From a virus: 23,996 bases of DNA. The notes under the pieces are model-generated. The model did not search any database. It was not told the origin of the DNA and was given only the letters and a program-made list of their open reading frames with translations. Positions 1-7,196 of the stretch are shown one piece after another; position 1 is the stretch's first letter; each line of letters begins with the position of its first letter. The DNA is taken from positions 1-23,996 of IMG/VR virus record IMGVR_UViG_3300025872_000301. One strand, given 5' to 3'. Both the position numbers and the translations under genes were made by a program.

Positions 1-161
1 AGTTCCGGGTGAGCGATGCAGGAGATCCTGTTCAGCGCCTCCCGCAGTTTCGTTATCTCCTCGAGGCACTGTTGGCTCAACTCGCACGACGAGCAGTCGC
101 CGTCACACGGGCAAGACCGGATCTTGTTCTCCAACTTGTCGGTTATGTCGAACGCGTTCAC
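1..161 (-). CDS. Partial Cys-rich small protein (cut by left edge)
   Basis: A minus-strand reading frame opens with GTG at 159-161, sharing GTGA with the TGA stop of the zinc-ribbon-like gene before it, and stays open to the window edge (53 codons seen). The product begins MNAFDITDKLENK and carries a tight cysteine cluster, CPCDGDCSSCELSQQC, followed by a helical stretch. The stop-start overlap and the same Cys-rich character as its two neighbours support translation as the third gene of a minus-strand operon. Such clusters usually bind zinc or form disulfides, but I do not recognise the family and the C-terminus is not visible. Confidence 0.6.
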   Translation of the reverse strand, partial: MNAFDITDKLENKIRSCPCDGDCSSCELSQQCLEEITKLREALNRISCIAHPE

Positions 162-610
162 TGGTCGCTCCTTGGCTTAAGCACCTTGATCACCTGAGAC
201 TGCAGTAGGTCCACGACCATCGGCCTAACACCGTTCGCCTTGCCCCACTTCTTCAAGGGGCACTCGTACTTGGGCATGGTCAACTTCACCGACAGTCTAG
301 ACCTGTTCCACGACGGGCAACCGCACGAGTTGCAGTAACCCACGCTCTCCTTCTCGTCGCCGGCAACTCTCGAGGGGCAGTTCATGCAGTGGGTCAGCCT
401 CTCGTTGAACGTGGTCTCGTTCACCGGCCCCTCTATCATCAGGGAAGCCTCCGCACTGACGTAAGACTTGACCATCGAGGTGGTCGCCCTAGACTTGGGA
501 ATAGACCGGTGCTCGCACGACGAACAACGCTCATCGTCAGTATCGCCGGCTACCACCGGGTGGTGGCAGCGAATGACGTCCAGTCTGAATACGCAATCAG
601 GGGATGACAT
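158..610 (-). CDS. Zinc-ribbon-like Cys-rich protein, 150 aa
   Basis: Function unknown. The protein has ten cysteines, mostly in CxxC pairs: C29-C32, C75-C78, C93-C96-C98 and C117. The C-terminal arrangement CxxC ... CNSCGC ... K109 ... ECPLKKW (C117-P-x-x-K-W) resembles a small Cys domain that I know from many phage and environmental bacterial proteins, usually uncharacterised, which probably binds zinc. The ATG at 608-610 lies upstream of the stop of the preceding gene (TGA 597-599), a 14-nt overlap, and its own stop overlaps the next start, so the three genes look co-transcribed leftwards. No signal peptide or membrane segment is visible. Real coding is well supported by the Cys pattern; the metal-binding role is inferred. 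Confidence 0.75.
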   Translation of the reverse strand: MSSPDCVFRLDVIRCHHPVVAGDTDDERCSSCEHRSIPKSRATTSMVKSYVSAEASLMIEGPVNETTFNERLTHCMNCPSRVAGDEKESVGYCNSCGCPSWNRSRLSVKLTMPKYECPLKKWGKANGVRPMVVDLLQSQVIKVLKPRSDQ

Positions 611-1574
611 TGGTAACGTTTACCGAACTGGTCATGGTGTACTCGTCGTGCAACGTGTAACACGCGTTAGACGCCCCGAACCCGGGGGCGGGGTAAGGGT
701 TCGGTAGAAACGGGTCGCACCCACATCCTCCGATCAATACGCCACCTTGATAACACGGCCTCTGTTCGCCTGTGTCGGTGTAACAGTCAGACACGAAGTC
801 AGACTCGAGGTTAAGGAACTGCCCGGTGCTAACGTCACAGTCTCCCGGTTGAGTCACGCAGTACGGATAAGGAACGGCCTCGACGTAATCCACTCCACTG
901 GTGGATTCTCTCGCTATGTAGTAATTGTTGAACGTAGTCCCGGACAGGCATCCCGGTCTACCCTCGACGTAGAAGGGCGCCTTCGTCCCTTGAACAAAGG
1001 TCGACCCCTGAGACTGTATGGAACCGTTGCAGAAGTAGTTGATGTAACCACCTGTAAATATTCCAGTTCCTCCCTCTTGCTTGAAGTAAGCCAAAGGTCT
1101 AGCCGGGGCGTTTGTGCCAAGAGTACATTTCTGGCACATCATGTACGCGTTTAGTCCGTACACGCCTCCGTTACTGGCCAGTGTCCAAGTCTTGGTTCCG
1201 GTTATAGTGTTCCTAGACTTAGGGACCAAGGTCAGGCACTGGGGGCAAGAACTGGGGCACGACTGGTAGTCAGCGAATCCGTTGTTTATAGTGGTTTGGG
1301 AGTAGTTCCAGTTCCCCTCGTAATCCGACATTCCTAGGGTGTTGTTTAAATCTCCGAACCCGGGATTAACCCTCTTGAACTTGCATAGTCCCGAGAATGA
1401 TTCCGTCTTATCCCAAAGAGTGCCACCGTTTCCAGTGGCGCCGGCGGCCGGAGTTACGATCCGCTTCAGTCTAGCCGTATAAGTGTAACTGATCCATATT
1501 TCGGCGGGTCTGCACAGGACGGCCTGAGCACACGTTTGACTGGGGAGGCCGCAACAGCACACTCTTTTATCCAT
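597..1574 (-). CDS. Cys-rich protein, possible virion surface or adhesin protein, 325 aa
   Basis: No family recognised. I chose the ATG at 1572-1574 (product starts MDKRVCCCGLPSQTC); the frame also continues upstream to a GTG at 1674-1676, but those 34 residues are Arg/Pro-rich, low-complexity and cross a GC-rich hairpin. No good Shine-Dalgarno is seen for either. The product has about 20 cysteines spread over its length, with SCPSSCPQC, MCQKC and GGCGC clusters, and is otherwise rich in Gly, Asn, Thr, Ser and Tyr, like beta-structured tail fibre or surface proteins. It is the first of three leftward genes and lies head-to-head with the minor head protein gene, where portal or terminase would normally be. 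A virion adhesin is a guess from composition only. Confidence 0.7.
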   Translation of the reverse strand: MDKRVCCCGLPSQTCAQAVLCRPAEIWISYTYTARLKRIVTPAAGATGNGGTLWDKTESFSGLCKFKRVNPGFGDLNNTLGMSDYEGNWNYSQTTINNGFADYQSCPSSCPQCLTLVPKSRNTITGTKTWTLASNGGVYGLNAYMMCQKCTLGTNAPARPLAYFKQEGGTGIFTGGYINYFCNGSIQSQGSTFVQGTKAPFYVEGRPGCLSGTTFNNYYIARESTSGVDYVEAVPYPYCVTQPGDCDVSTGQFLNLESDFVSDCYTDTGEQRPCYQGGVLIGGCGCDPFLPNPYPAPGFGASNACYTLHDEYTMTSSVNVTNVIP

Positions 1575-1616
1575 GCCGTTGTTACGGAAGGTAGTTGGTT
1601 CCGTCTGACCCCGGGA

Positions 1617-1644
1617 GGGTGGCCGGCGGGTGCACCGGCCACCC
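1617..1644. repeat. GC-rich 10-bp inverted repeat in divergent region
   Basis: GGGTGGCCGG at 1617-1626 is perfectly complementary to CCGGCCACCC at 1635-1644, with an 8-nt loop. It lies between the leftward Cys-rich gene (start 1574) and the rightward minor head gene (probable start about 1650). There is no T-tract on either side, so it does not look like a terminator for either strand. It could be an operator, a structured leader, or a scar of rearrangement; the sequence alone does not decide. Confidence 0.6.
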
Positions 1645-1649
1645 CGAGA

Positions 1650-2630
1650 GTGACGGGTGAGGCTCGCAACCTTCACTCTACTTCACCGGGGGCAGACCCC
1701 CTTATTACGGTCGACAGGAAGACTCGTCAGACTCACCGTACTAGTGAGGTGGACTCGATAATCAAACCTGCAGTCAAGGAAACCGTCAAAGAATACAAGC
1801 GGTGGGCCGACATGCTTTGGGACGGCGAAGAGCCGGACTTGAAGGACGTCACCGATCGCATGTCCAAGGTGATTCTCGTGTCGTTGATGGCCGGAATGTC
1901 AACGGTCGGGGACGAAGAGGACGTGCTAGAGGTTGACAAACATGTGGACCTGTTTGCGCCGGTGTTCAAGGAGTCCGTCGAGGCACTGGCCAAGAAGTCC
2001 CCGACTCTGAGGATTATGAACCCTCACCATCTGTCCGATCAGGTGAAGCAAACTGCGTGGTACGTTTCCGGGGTGATGAGCGGCAACATACTGGACAAGA
2101 TCAGGGCCAAGTTGATCGAGGCAAGGGTCGAGGGCCACTCGCGGGACTGGTTCACGCAACAAGTATTCGAGGACGCCGAGACCACGGCTTCTCACATCGA
2201 GACAGTGTTCAGGACGAACGCGGCCAGTGCCGCCGGCGCCGGCCGGTGGAAGCAGTACAACGACCCCGACGTGTCGGACTTGATCTTTGGGTACCGGTAC
2301 GTGTCTCAGGGCGACCACCGGTCTCGGCCGCTGCACAAGGCCATGAACAACTTCGTAGCCGTGAAGGACGATCCGGTGTGGAAGTTGATTTGGGTTCCGA
2401 ACGGGTACAACTGCCGCTGCAAGGTCAGGCCGTTGAGGAAGGCCGACGCCATCAAGTACGGGATCATCTCCAAGGACGGTAACATCATTGAACGCCGCGT
2501 CTTTGTGAACGATTTCCAAAGAACGGTCGTAGCAGCAGCGGAAGGAGGCGTGGCCCTCGAGGTCGACGGTAACCTGCGTAGGTTCCCCGACGACGGATTT
2601 CGCGGAAACGCCTTGATGGATCTAGTATGA
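1650..2630 (+). CDS. Mu F-like minor head (head morphogenesis) protein
   Basis: Minor capsid protein of the Mu F / SPP1 gp7 class, which acts at the portal vertex during head assembly. The diagnostic C-terminal block is at 2283-2440: GDHRSRPLHKAMNN followed by a tryptophan-rich stretch and PNGYNCRCKVRPL, matching the family pattern D-x-R-x-R-x-x-H ... P-x-x-x-NCRC. The N-terminal half is helical. The start is unresolved: the frame is open from a TTG at 1536, with GTG at 1650 and 1749; none has a clear Shine-Dalgarno, and the region before 1650 crosses the hairpin and overlaps the opposite-strand gene. I give 1650 (326 aa). Its ATGA overlap with the next gene starts a tightly packed series. 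Portal, normally just upstream, is absent here. Confidence 0.85.
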   Translation: MTGEARNLHSTSPGADPLITVDRKTRQTHRTSEVDSIIKPAVKETVKEYKRWADMLWDGEEPDLKDVTDRMSKVILVSLMAGMSTVGDEEDVLEVDKHVDLFAPVFKESVEALAKKSPTLRIMNPHHLSDQVKQTAWYVSGVMSGNILDKIRAKLIEARVEGHSRDWFTQQVFEDAETTASHIETVFRTNAASAAGAGRWKQYNDPDVSDLIFGYRYVSQGDHRSRPLHKAMNNFVAVKDDPVWKLIWVPNGYNCRCKVRPLRKADAIKYGIISKDGNIIERRVFVNDFQRTVVAAAEGGVALEVDGNLRRFPDDGFRGNALMDLV

Positions 2631-3028
2631 GCAACAAAGCAACTCTGGAAACGATTGACGGATCGCGTTCGAAACTGACTGGGGAGTCGTCCGTCGCCAT
2701 CCCCGTCACTGCCGCCAAGCCCAAGGTCAAGCCCGTCAAGCCCAAGGCCGTCGCCGTCGAAGCGACCGAGGAAGAGGCCGCCGCTGCCTTCGAGGAGCCC
2801 ATCGGTTCGGTGATCGACCGAGACCCCGCGACGGCGTCCGACAACCTCCGTATCCTCGTGAGCCGGATCGAGAAGGTCAAGGCCAACTCCATCGAGTGGC
2901 AGAACCTTTCCCACCCTCAGCGCCTGATGATGACTGGCGCCCTCTACGCGGCGAAGGAGGCACTCGGTGAGAAGGACAATGGCGTCCAGATTTCGTTCGC
3001 CCGATTCCTTGGCGTCACTTTCCGGTGA
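2627..3028 (+). CDS. Head-region protein of unknown function, 133 aa
   Basis: The ATG overlaps the stop of the F-like gene (ATGA). The N-terminal half is a low-complexity tail rich in Lys, Pro, Val and Ala (AKPKVKPVKPKAVAVE, then a run of Glu and Ala), so probably unstructured; the C-terminal half (about residues 60-133) is helical. Codon use is of the CGN/CTC type seen in the capsid genes, which suggests strong expression. Its place between the minor head protein and the protease suggests a head component or assembly factor, but no family was recognised. Confidence 0.75.
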   Translation: MSNKATLETIDGSRSKLTGESSVAIPVTAAKPKVKPVKPKAVAVEATEEEAAAAFEEPIGSVIDRDPATASDNLRILVSRIEKVKANSIEWQNLSHPQRLMMTGALYAAKEALGEKDNGVQISFARFLGVTFR

Positions 3029-3341
3029 CCCAGTGTTCGAAGACATGGTGTTGGACTGGATGAAGTCCGGTTACACGCCCGAAGATTCAACCCGATTCGC
3101 TCTGAAGGAGTATCTAAGTGCCACCCGTTCCAAAGCGAGTACCCGTGCAGGGAGACAAGCCGATGACCGTAAGCAAGACGGTCAGCGCATGGGCCGATCA
3201 CCTCGTGGAGCAGGCCAAGTCCAAGGCCGCGAAGAAGATCGGCGTGGGCGACACTCAGAGCGCCGGTTCGGAACCCTTGTCGTTCGACGAGCCCCTGTTC
3301 CCGTCCAAGCCACCCGCCCGTTCTCTTCCCGCTCTCGGTGA
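2979..3341 (+). other. Open frame with coding-like 5' part (out of frame with both neighbours)
   Basis: This third frame is open from a GTG at 2967 (ATG at 2979, GTG at 3033) to 3341. From about 3030 to 3118 it covers the only gap between two genes and looks like real protein: EDMVLDWMKSGYTPEDSTRF, with G or C mostly in third position. After 3118 it turns into an Arg-rich shadow of the next gene. Either it is a small real gene with a 224-nt overlap, the missing 5' end of the next gene joined by a frameshift, or a sequencing indel. Low confidence as an independent gene. Confidence 0.35.
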
Positions 3342-4500
3342 CATCCAGTTGCCCCCGCAGCGTCACGCTTATGGGGAAGGACCTCGAGAAGGGGACGACG
3401 ATACCGTCTCGGACTTCTTCTTCACTCAGAGTGACGAAGAAGCGGACCGCCGGCGGGAGTCCAAGAAGCGACAGGAACGCAAGATTCAACAGAAGTCTGA
3501 CCCGACCTCGACCAGTCGGTTCCGTGCGCTCGAGGTGGAGGCGTACTCCATTCGTCGCTTCCAGATCGACCGTTACGTCGCTCCACCGGGCATGGAGAAC
3601 GTGGTCAAGCGTCTGAAGTCGAAGAAGGGTGTCGACAATCCGTACGCGGTGGCGTGGGCGATGCACGAGAGGGACAAGCACACGCACGACCGGTCTATCG
3701 GTGGCTTGACCCGCATCGGTCCCCTCGAGGGATCTCTTCACCGCGCCATCCGCATCCTCGACGCGGTAAGCGACGGTCATTACGGCGTAAGCCGGGAAGT
3801 GGTAAACCGCCTCCACGCCGACGCCCTCGATGACCTTGACCGTTCGTTTGAGGGAGGAGATCCGATCCGCGACGCTTGGCGTCACGTCGTGGATCAGGCT
3901 AGAATCGAGGCACTGGCGAAGGTGTCTCGTCACGCGTCGGAACAAGGTCCCCCGGCAAACAAGTCCGAGGAAGACCGCCCCCCGGAGTTTCCCCGTGACG
4001 AAGTGCTCGAGGAGATGACCGGTAAGGGAAAGGGTCTGAAGAAGGCCAGTTCGGACGTGACGGAGTACAAGATGGGAGGCTCCTTCTACCGATACCGGAA
4101 CAACAACGAGGTGGACCGCCACGTCGTGACCCCTGCTGCCGCAGGTCAACCCTCTGGAGAACACCCTCACACCAAGGCGGTTCGTGAGATCTCCGAGATG
4201 TATGATCCTGACTGGGACGAAACCGACGACAGCGGGGACCGCGAGGGAGATCCGTTTAGTGCAGGATCTTCCGACGAGACCAATCTCCGCGCCAAGGAAG
4301 CCGGCGAGGCCCTACTCAGCCCCGACGTCAGGGACCACACGAAGTTCCTCAAGAAGATGGCCAAGAACGTGGTGCACCCGGACGACTGGGGCAACGACTG
4401 GATGGATCAGGCAACCTTTGCCTCCGGCAACTTCATCGCCAACCACGCCCGACTCGCCCTCGGAATGAAGGCTCTCCCGAGCCACTGGACGGACGCATGA
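3118..4500 (+). CDS. Head-region structural protein of unknown function, 460 aa
   Basis: The start GTG at 3118 has AAGGAG 9 nt upstream; ATG 3163 is an alternative. The first about 130 residues are charged and low-complexity. Residues 157-181 carry PPGMENVVKRLKSKKG followed by VDNPYAVAWAM, a short motif (hydrophobic, LKxKKG, NPYAxAW) found in many phage virion proteins, often at protein ends, of unknown role. Residues 322-336 carry FYRYRNNNEVDRHV, which recurs at the N-terminus of the next gene product. A Met at residue 319 (codon at 4072) precedes this copy and has GGAG six bases upstream, so a separate 142-aa product from an internal start is possible. The protein is probably a head or packaging accessory, by position. 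Confidence 0.75.
   Translation: MPPVPKRVPVQGDKPMTVSKTVSAWADHLVEQAKSKAAKKIGVGDTQSAGSEPLSFDEPLFPSKPPARSLPALGDIQLPPQRHAYGEGPREGDDDTVSDFFFTQSDEEADRRRESKKRQERKIQQKSDPTSTSRFRALEVEAYSIRRFQIDRYVAPPGMENVVKRLKSKKGVDNPYAVAWAMHERDKHTHDRSIGGLTRIGPLEGSLHRAIRILDAVSDGHYGVSREVVNRLHADALDDLDRSFEGGDPIRDAWRHVVDQARIEALAKVSRHASEQGPPANKSEEDRPPEFPRDEVLEEMTGKGKGLKKASSDVTEYKMGGSFYRYRNNNEVDRHVVTPAAAGQPSGEHPHTKAVREISEMYDPDWDETDDSGDREGDPFSAGSSDETNLRAKEAGEALLSPDVRDHTKFLKKMAKNVVHPDDWGNDWMDQATFASGNFIANHARLALGMKALPSHWTDA
4072..4500 (+). other. Possible internal start giving a 142-aa C-terminal product
   Basis: ATG at 4072-4074 is preceded by GGAG at 4062-4065 with a six-base spacer, a good Shine-Dalgarno inside a longer gene. 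The product would begin MGGSFYRYRNN, the same layout as the next gene (MSGFLYRYRNN), and both proteins end with a helical segment. This could be a second translation start or the scar of a gene fusion. Confidence 0.4.
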
Positions 4501-4859
4501 GTGGATTTCTCTACCGGTACCGGAACAACGGCGACGTCGATCGTCACGTGAACCCCGGCAACATCCGAGACTTCACGGACGATCTTCTTCCGGGGTCTCA
4601 TGGCCCCAAGTTCGGACTCCCTAAGCGCGAGGTTTCCGGGGAAGGCGAGCCGACTCACGGTCAGGTCCCGCCCCCGGACACCGGCATGCGTAGCGACGGT
4701 CTTCGCGACGCCCTGCAGGAATTGCACGATCGCGGCAAGATTGATCTCTTCTCTCACATGGCTGACTTCTTGGCGGGTGTTGATGAGGACGAAGCCGGCG
4801 AACACGCAGACATTCACTCCATGGCGCACGATTGGGCGCGTCGACGGGGATACATCTGA
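4497..4859 (+). CDS. Small head-region protein with YRYRNN motif, 120 aa
   Basis: The ATG overlaps the stop of the preceding gene (ATGA). The N-terminus, SGFLYRYRNNGDVDRHV, repeats a motif found at residues 322-336 of the upstream protein, and the matching DNA is also similar, so the two probably share an origin by duplication. The middle is Pro/Gly-rich and the C-terminal 50 residues are helical and acidic with several His. It is not recognised; the setting suggests a head or packaging accessory. Confidence 0.75.
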   Translation: MSGFLYRYRNNGDVDRHVNPGNIRDFTDDLLPGSHGPKFGLPKREVSGEGEPTHGQVPPPDTGMRSDGLRDALQELHDRGKIDLFSHMADFLAGVDEDEAGEHADIHSMAHDWARRRGYI

Positions 4860-4867
4860 GAACAACC

Positions 4868-5131
4868 ATGGCCAACAACAACGAACACGACTTCTACAGC
4901 GAACTCGACAACCTCGACTCCCAGATTCAGCGTTTCGCCACTCCTGACGAGCGCCGGCGCAAGTTCCTCACCGATGTGGCCTCCGGGTCTCCGCAAGGTG
5001 ACGAGAACATCAAGAAGATGGGCGGTAAGCCTCTCGCCAAGGCGGCGATGACGGCCGGAGCCCTTCAGTCGGGGCGGCCGCCGGCGACGGTCAAGAAGAG
5101 CGTCGAGAAGCGCATGAGTCGGGAGTCCTGA
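4868..5131 (+). CDS. Small basic protein of unknown function, 87 aa
   Basis: I chose ATG 4868 (MANNNEHDFYSELDNLDSQ) over the further upstream GTG in the same frame, which overlaps the previous gene. It lies 8 bases after the previous stop. The product is hydrophilic, helical at the N-terminus and basic at the C-terminus (KKSVEKRMSRES), with no membrane segment. Codon use is of the strongly expressed type. Its function is unknown. Confidence 0.65.
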   Translation: MANNNEHDFYSELDNLDSQIQRFATPDERRRKFLTDVASGSPQGDENIKKMGGKPLAKAAMTAGALQSGRPPATVKKSVEKRMSRES

Positions 5132-5132
5132 C

Positions 5133-5522
5133 TTGGCACTGACCGCCCAAGCGACAGCCGGATCGGGCAGGGGGAACGGTGGTACTTCGTCGATGGTGGT
5201 AAAGGCCATCAGAACGGTAACTGCTCCGTTCAGTGACAACGTGTTAGTGTGGCGGCAGTTAGGTTCGGACTCCACCGCCTGTGGCACTTTCATCATCAAC
5301 AACGGCCCGGACGGAATCAACAGTACCGACTCCCCGATCATAAACATAGCGATCGACGCCGGCAGTTGGGGGGAAGTTGACAACGGTTCGATCTGCTTGA
5401 ACTGGAGAGGTTCCTGTTACCTGCAGGGGGTACCCCCAAGCAGGATTTACTTCGCTCGTCAGTCGCCGGCGACTGGTTTCGCAACTGAAGATCTCAGGAT
5501 CAAGTACATTACTTACAGGTGA
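5133..5522 (+). CDS. Small beta-rich structural protein, first of a tandem paralogue pair
   Basis: TTG start at 5133, one base after the preceding stop, with GGGAG upstream. The 129-aa product looks all-beta, rich in Gly, Ser, Thr and Asn, and ends in RIKYITYR. It is clearly related to the next gene: both share STACGTFIINN / NACGVFLIND, then DNGSICL / DTGSIEL, PPSRIYF / TPNRVYV and the final YITY. This copy is longer by an insertion in the middle and keeps three Cys where the second has one. Placed before the protease and capsid genes, it may be a decoration or head fibre subunit; no family recognised. Confidence 0.7.
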   Translation: MALTAQATAGSGRGNGGTSSMVVKAIRTVTAPFSDNVLVWRQLGSDSTACGTFIINNGPDGINSTDSPIINIAIDAGSWGEVDNGSICLNWRGSCYLQGVPPSRIYFARQSPATGFATEDLRIKYITYR

Positions 5523-5525
5523 ACC

Positions 5526-5855
5526 ATGGCACTAGTAGCAGGAGCAGTTGGAGGCGTGGGTTGGTCTTCTTCCATGAGAGTGAAGAAGATGGGGTCTTTG
5601 TCAGGCATCGCGGGGTCGTACGTTCAACTAGAGAACGACGCCAACGCTTGTGGGGTGTTCCTGATCAACGACGCCGGCGCGAGCACCACCCTGTACGTGG
5701 CCGTCGCTGACAGTGCCCCGACTGGCGACACTGGTTCCATCGAACTCTCCCTCACTGGAGCCGTGTACCTTCACAACACCACCCCGAACCGGGTGTACGT
5801 GAAGAGGGCCAGTGGAACGAACACCGTCACCGTGAGGTACATTACTTATGTTTGA
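5526..5855 (+). CDS. Small beta-rich structural protein, second of a tandem paralogue pair
   Basis: ATG at 5526, three bases after the stop of its paralogue; 109 aa. It is predicted to be a compact beta sandwich: ACGVFLINDAGASTTLYVAV, then GSIELSLTGAVYL and RVYVKRASG, ending VRYITYV. Codon use here is closer to the optimal capsid type than in the first copy, which suggests it may be the more abundant product. The ATG of the protease gene lies inside its last codons (ATGTTTGA, 8-nt overlap), so translation of the two is likely coupled. Function is inferred only from position in the head block. Confidence 0.75.
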   Translation: MALVAGAVGGVGWSSSMRVKKMGSLSGIAGSYVQLENDANACGVFLINDAGASTTLYVAVADSAPTGDTGSIELSLTGAVYLHNTTPNRVYVKRASGTNTVTVRYITYV

Positions 5856-7176
5856 CGTTAAGGAGAACGGCGACGGGTCGGTGGACGTCATGAACGTCCC
5901 CGTGTTCAAGGTCCACAATGACCGGAAGTACGTCTGTGATGAGGACTGGCTCGACCGGTGCGTCGCAGATTTCCTCCATCAGAAGATCGATTCCATCGAA
6001 GTGGCCGGCGGGAACGCCAAGTACGCGATGCTTCCCAGTCTGACGATCGGGCACACGCCCGAGTCTGCTGATGCTCCGGAGCCGCCTCGGGTCGGATTCG
6101 TCGACAACCTGCGCCGCGTGGGTACCGTCCTGTACGCCGACTTCATTGGGATCGCGAAACACGCGTGGGAACAAATCAAACGCGGCGACTTTCCGTATCG
6201 GTCGGCGGAGGTTATCCCCTCCAAGCACCGGCTCACCAACGTGAGTCTGCTCGGGGGTCGTTACCCCCACTTCTCCCTTCCCGTGATGCGCTTCAAGCAC
6301 AAGGGTTCGGAGATCGTCCGGTACGTCTACACAGAGGACTGCAACGACATGGACATGGACATCAACAAACTGGCGCAGCAGATCGCCCCACTCGTGGCTC
6401 AGATCATGGCCGAGGGTCAGGCGAATGCGACGCAGAACGACATGGCTTCGTCCGGGGTTGGCGGCATGGCTTCACCCGGTGGCATGGACACCGACCCCAC
6501 CGAAGAGGGCGACGTTGAGGAAGGTTCCTCGGAGGAGAAGAAGGGTGATGGTCAGGAGTCGTACCGTAGTCGCGGCCGGCGCCAGTCCCACCCGTACCGC
6601 AGTTCCGTCCGCTACGAGATCGAGCACACCTCGAAGGGTGCTGATCACGGCAGCGACAAGTTCGAAACCCCGAGCGATGCCGAGAGCGTCGACTTCAGCA
6701 CCGAGGAGCAAGGCGTGAAGCCCACCACCAAGAACTCGACCCCGTCGCCGGTCTCCCGCTACGAGCAGGAGAACGCCGCTCTCCGTTCGCAGATCAGCAG
6801 CATGCAGGAGACGATTTCCGAACTGCAGCGCCACAACGCCCGGGAGGCACAGGCGGCTAAGCGCATGATGCTCTCGGCCAAGTGCCGTGAGATCTCCTCG
6901 CTCGGTTACGCCATCGGCGACCGCGAGCAGATCGACCGTCACGTCAACCGCATGATGACGATGCGCTCGGACGAAGTCCGCGATTACGTCGAGGACGTCC
7001 TCAAGCGCAGCCCCAAGGTCGAGATGGTCACTCGTCACGGCATCAGCGACTACATCGAGCGCCCGGGTCGTGCCATGAGCGAGAACGAGCGTTACGTCTC
7101 GGAGAACCCGGACCAGATTCAGCGCCTCGGCCTTGACCGCACTGTCCTCGACCTTTCCGACGTCCTCAGCGGCTGA
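5848..7176 (+). CDS. Mu I-like prohead protease with C-terminal scaffold
   Basis: Probable prohead maturation protease fused to its scaffold (442 aa). The N-terminal domain (about residues 15-150) has the layout of Mu protein I-like proteases: a Gly-His at 68-69 (TIGHTPE), then LYADFIGI at 95-102 and FPYRSAEV at 115-122, where Ser119 is the candidate nucleophile, followed by NVSLLGGRYPHF. H69 and S119 as catalytic residues are inferred from family pattern. Residues 190-300 are charged linker; 304-342 form a coiled coil (YEQENAALRSQISSMQ...), and the helical C-terminus is typical of scaffolds released by proteolysis. It sits just before the decoration and major capsid genes, as in Mu-like head modules. 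Confidence 0.8.
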   Translation: MFDVKENGDGSVDVMNVPVFKVHNDRKYVCDEDWLDRCVADFLHQKIDSIEVAGGNAKYAMLPSLTIGHTPESADAPEPPRVGFVDNLRRVGTVLYADFIGIAKHAWEQIKRGDFPYRSAEVIPSKHRLTNVSLLGGRYPHFSLPVMRFKHKGSEIVRYVYTEDCNDMDMDINKLAQQIAPLVAQIMAEGQANATQNDMASSGVGGMASPGGMDTDPTEEGDVEEGSSEEKKGDGQESYRSRGRRQSHPYRSSVRYEIEHTSKGADHGSDKFETPSDAESVDFSTEEQGVKPTTKNSTPSPVSRYEQENAALRSQISSMQETISELQRHNAREAQAAKRMMLSAKCREISSLGYAIGDREQIDRHVNRMMTMRSDEVRDYVEDVLKRSPKVEMVTRHGISDYIERPGRAMSENERYVSENPDQIQRLGLDRTVLDLSDVLSG

Positions 7177-7196
7177 AGCCGGCAGGAGAAACAACC

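Noticed and set aside
747-1154. 135-codon plus-strand frame in the left region
   Set aside because: Opposite strand carries a Cys-rich protein with overlapping start/stop partners; the plus frame shows no motifs.
1536-1569. TTGACT as a -35 promoter element
   Set aside because: No suitable -10 at 16-18 bp; lies inside the minus-strand gene.
2944-4170. 408-codon minus-strand open frame
   Set aside because: Antisense shadow of the 460-aa gene; the plus frame has ATGA/GTG overlaps, a ribosome binding site and recognisable motifs, the minus frame has none.
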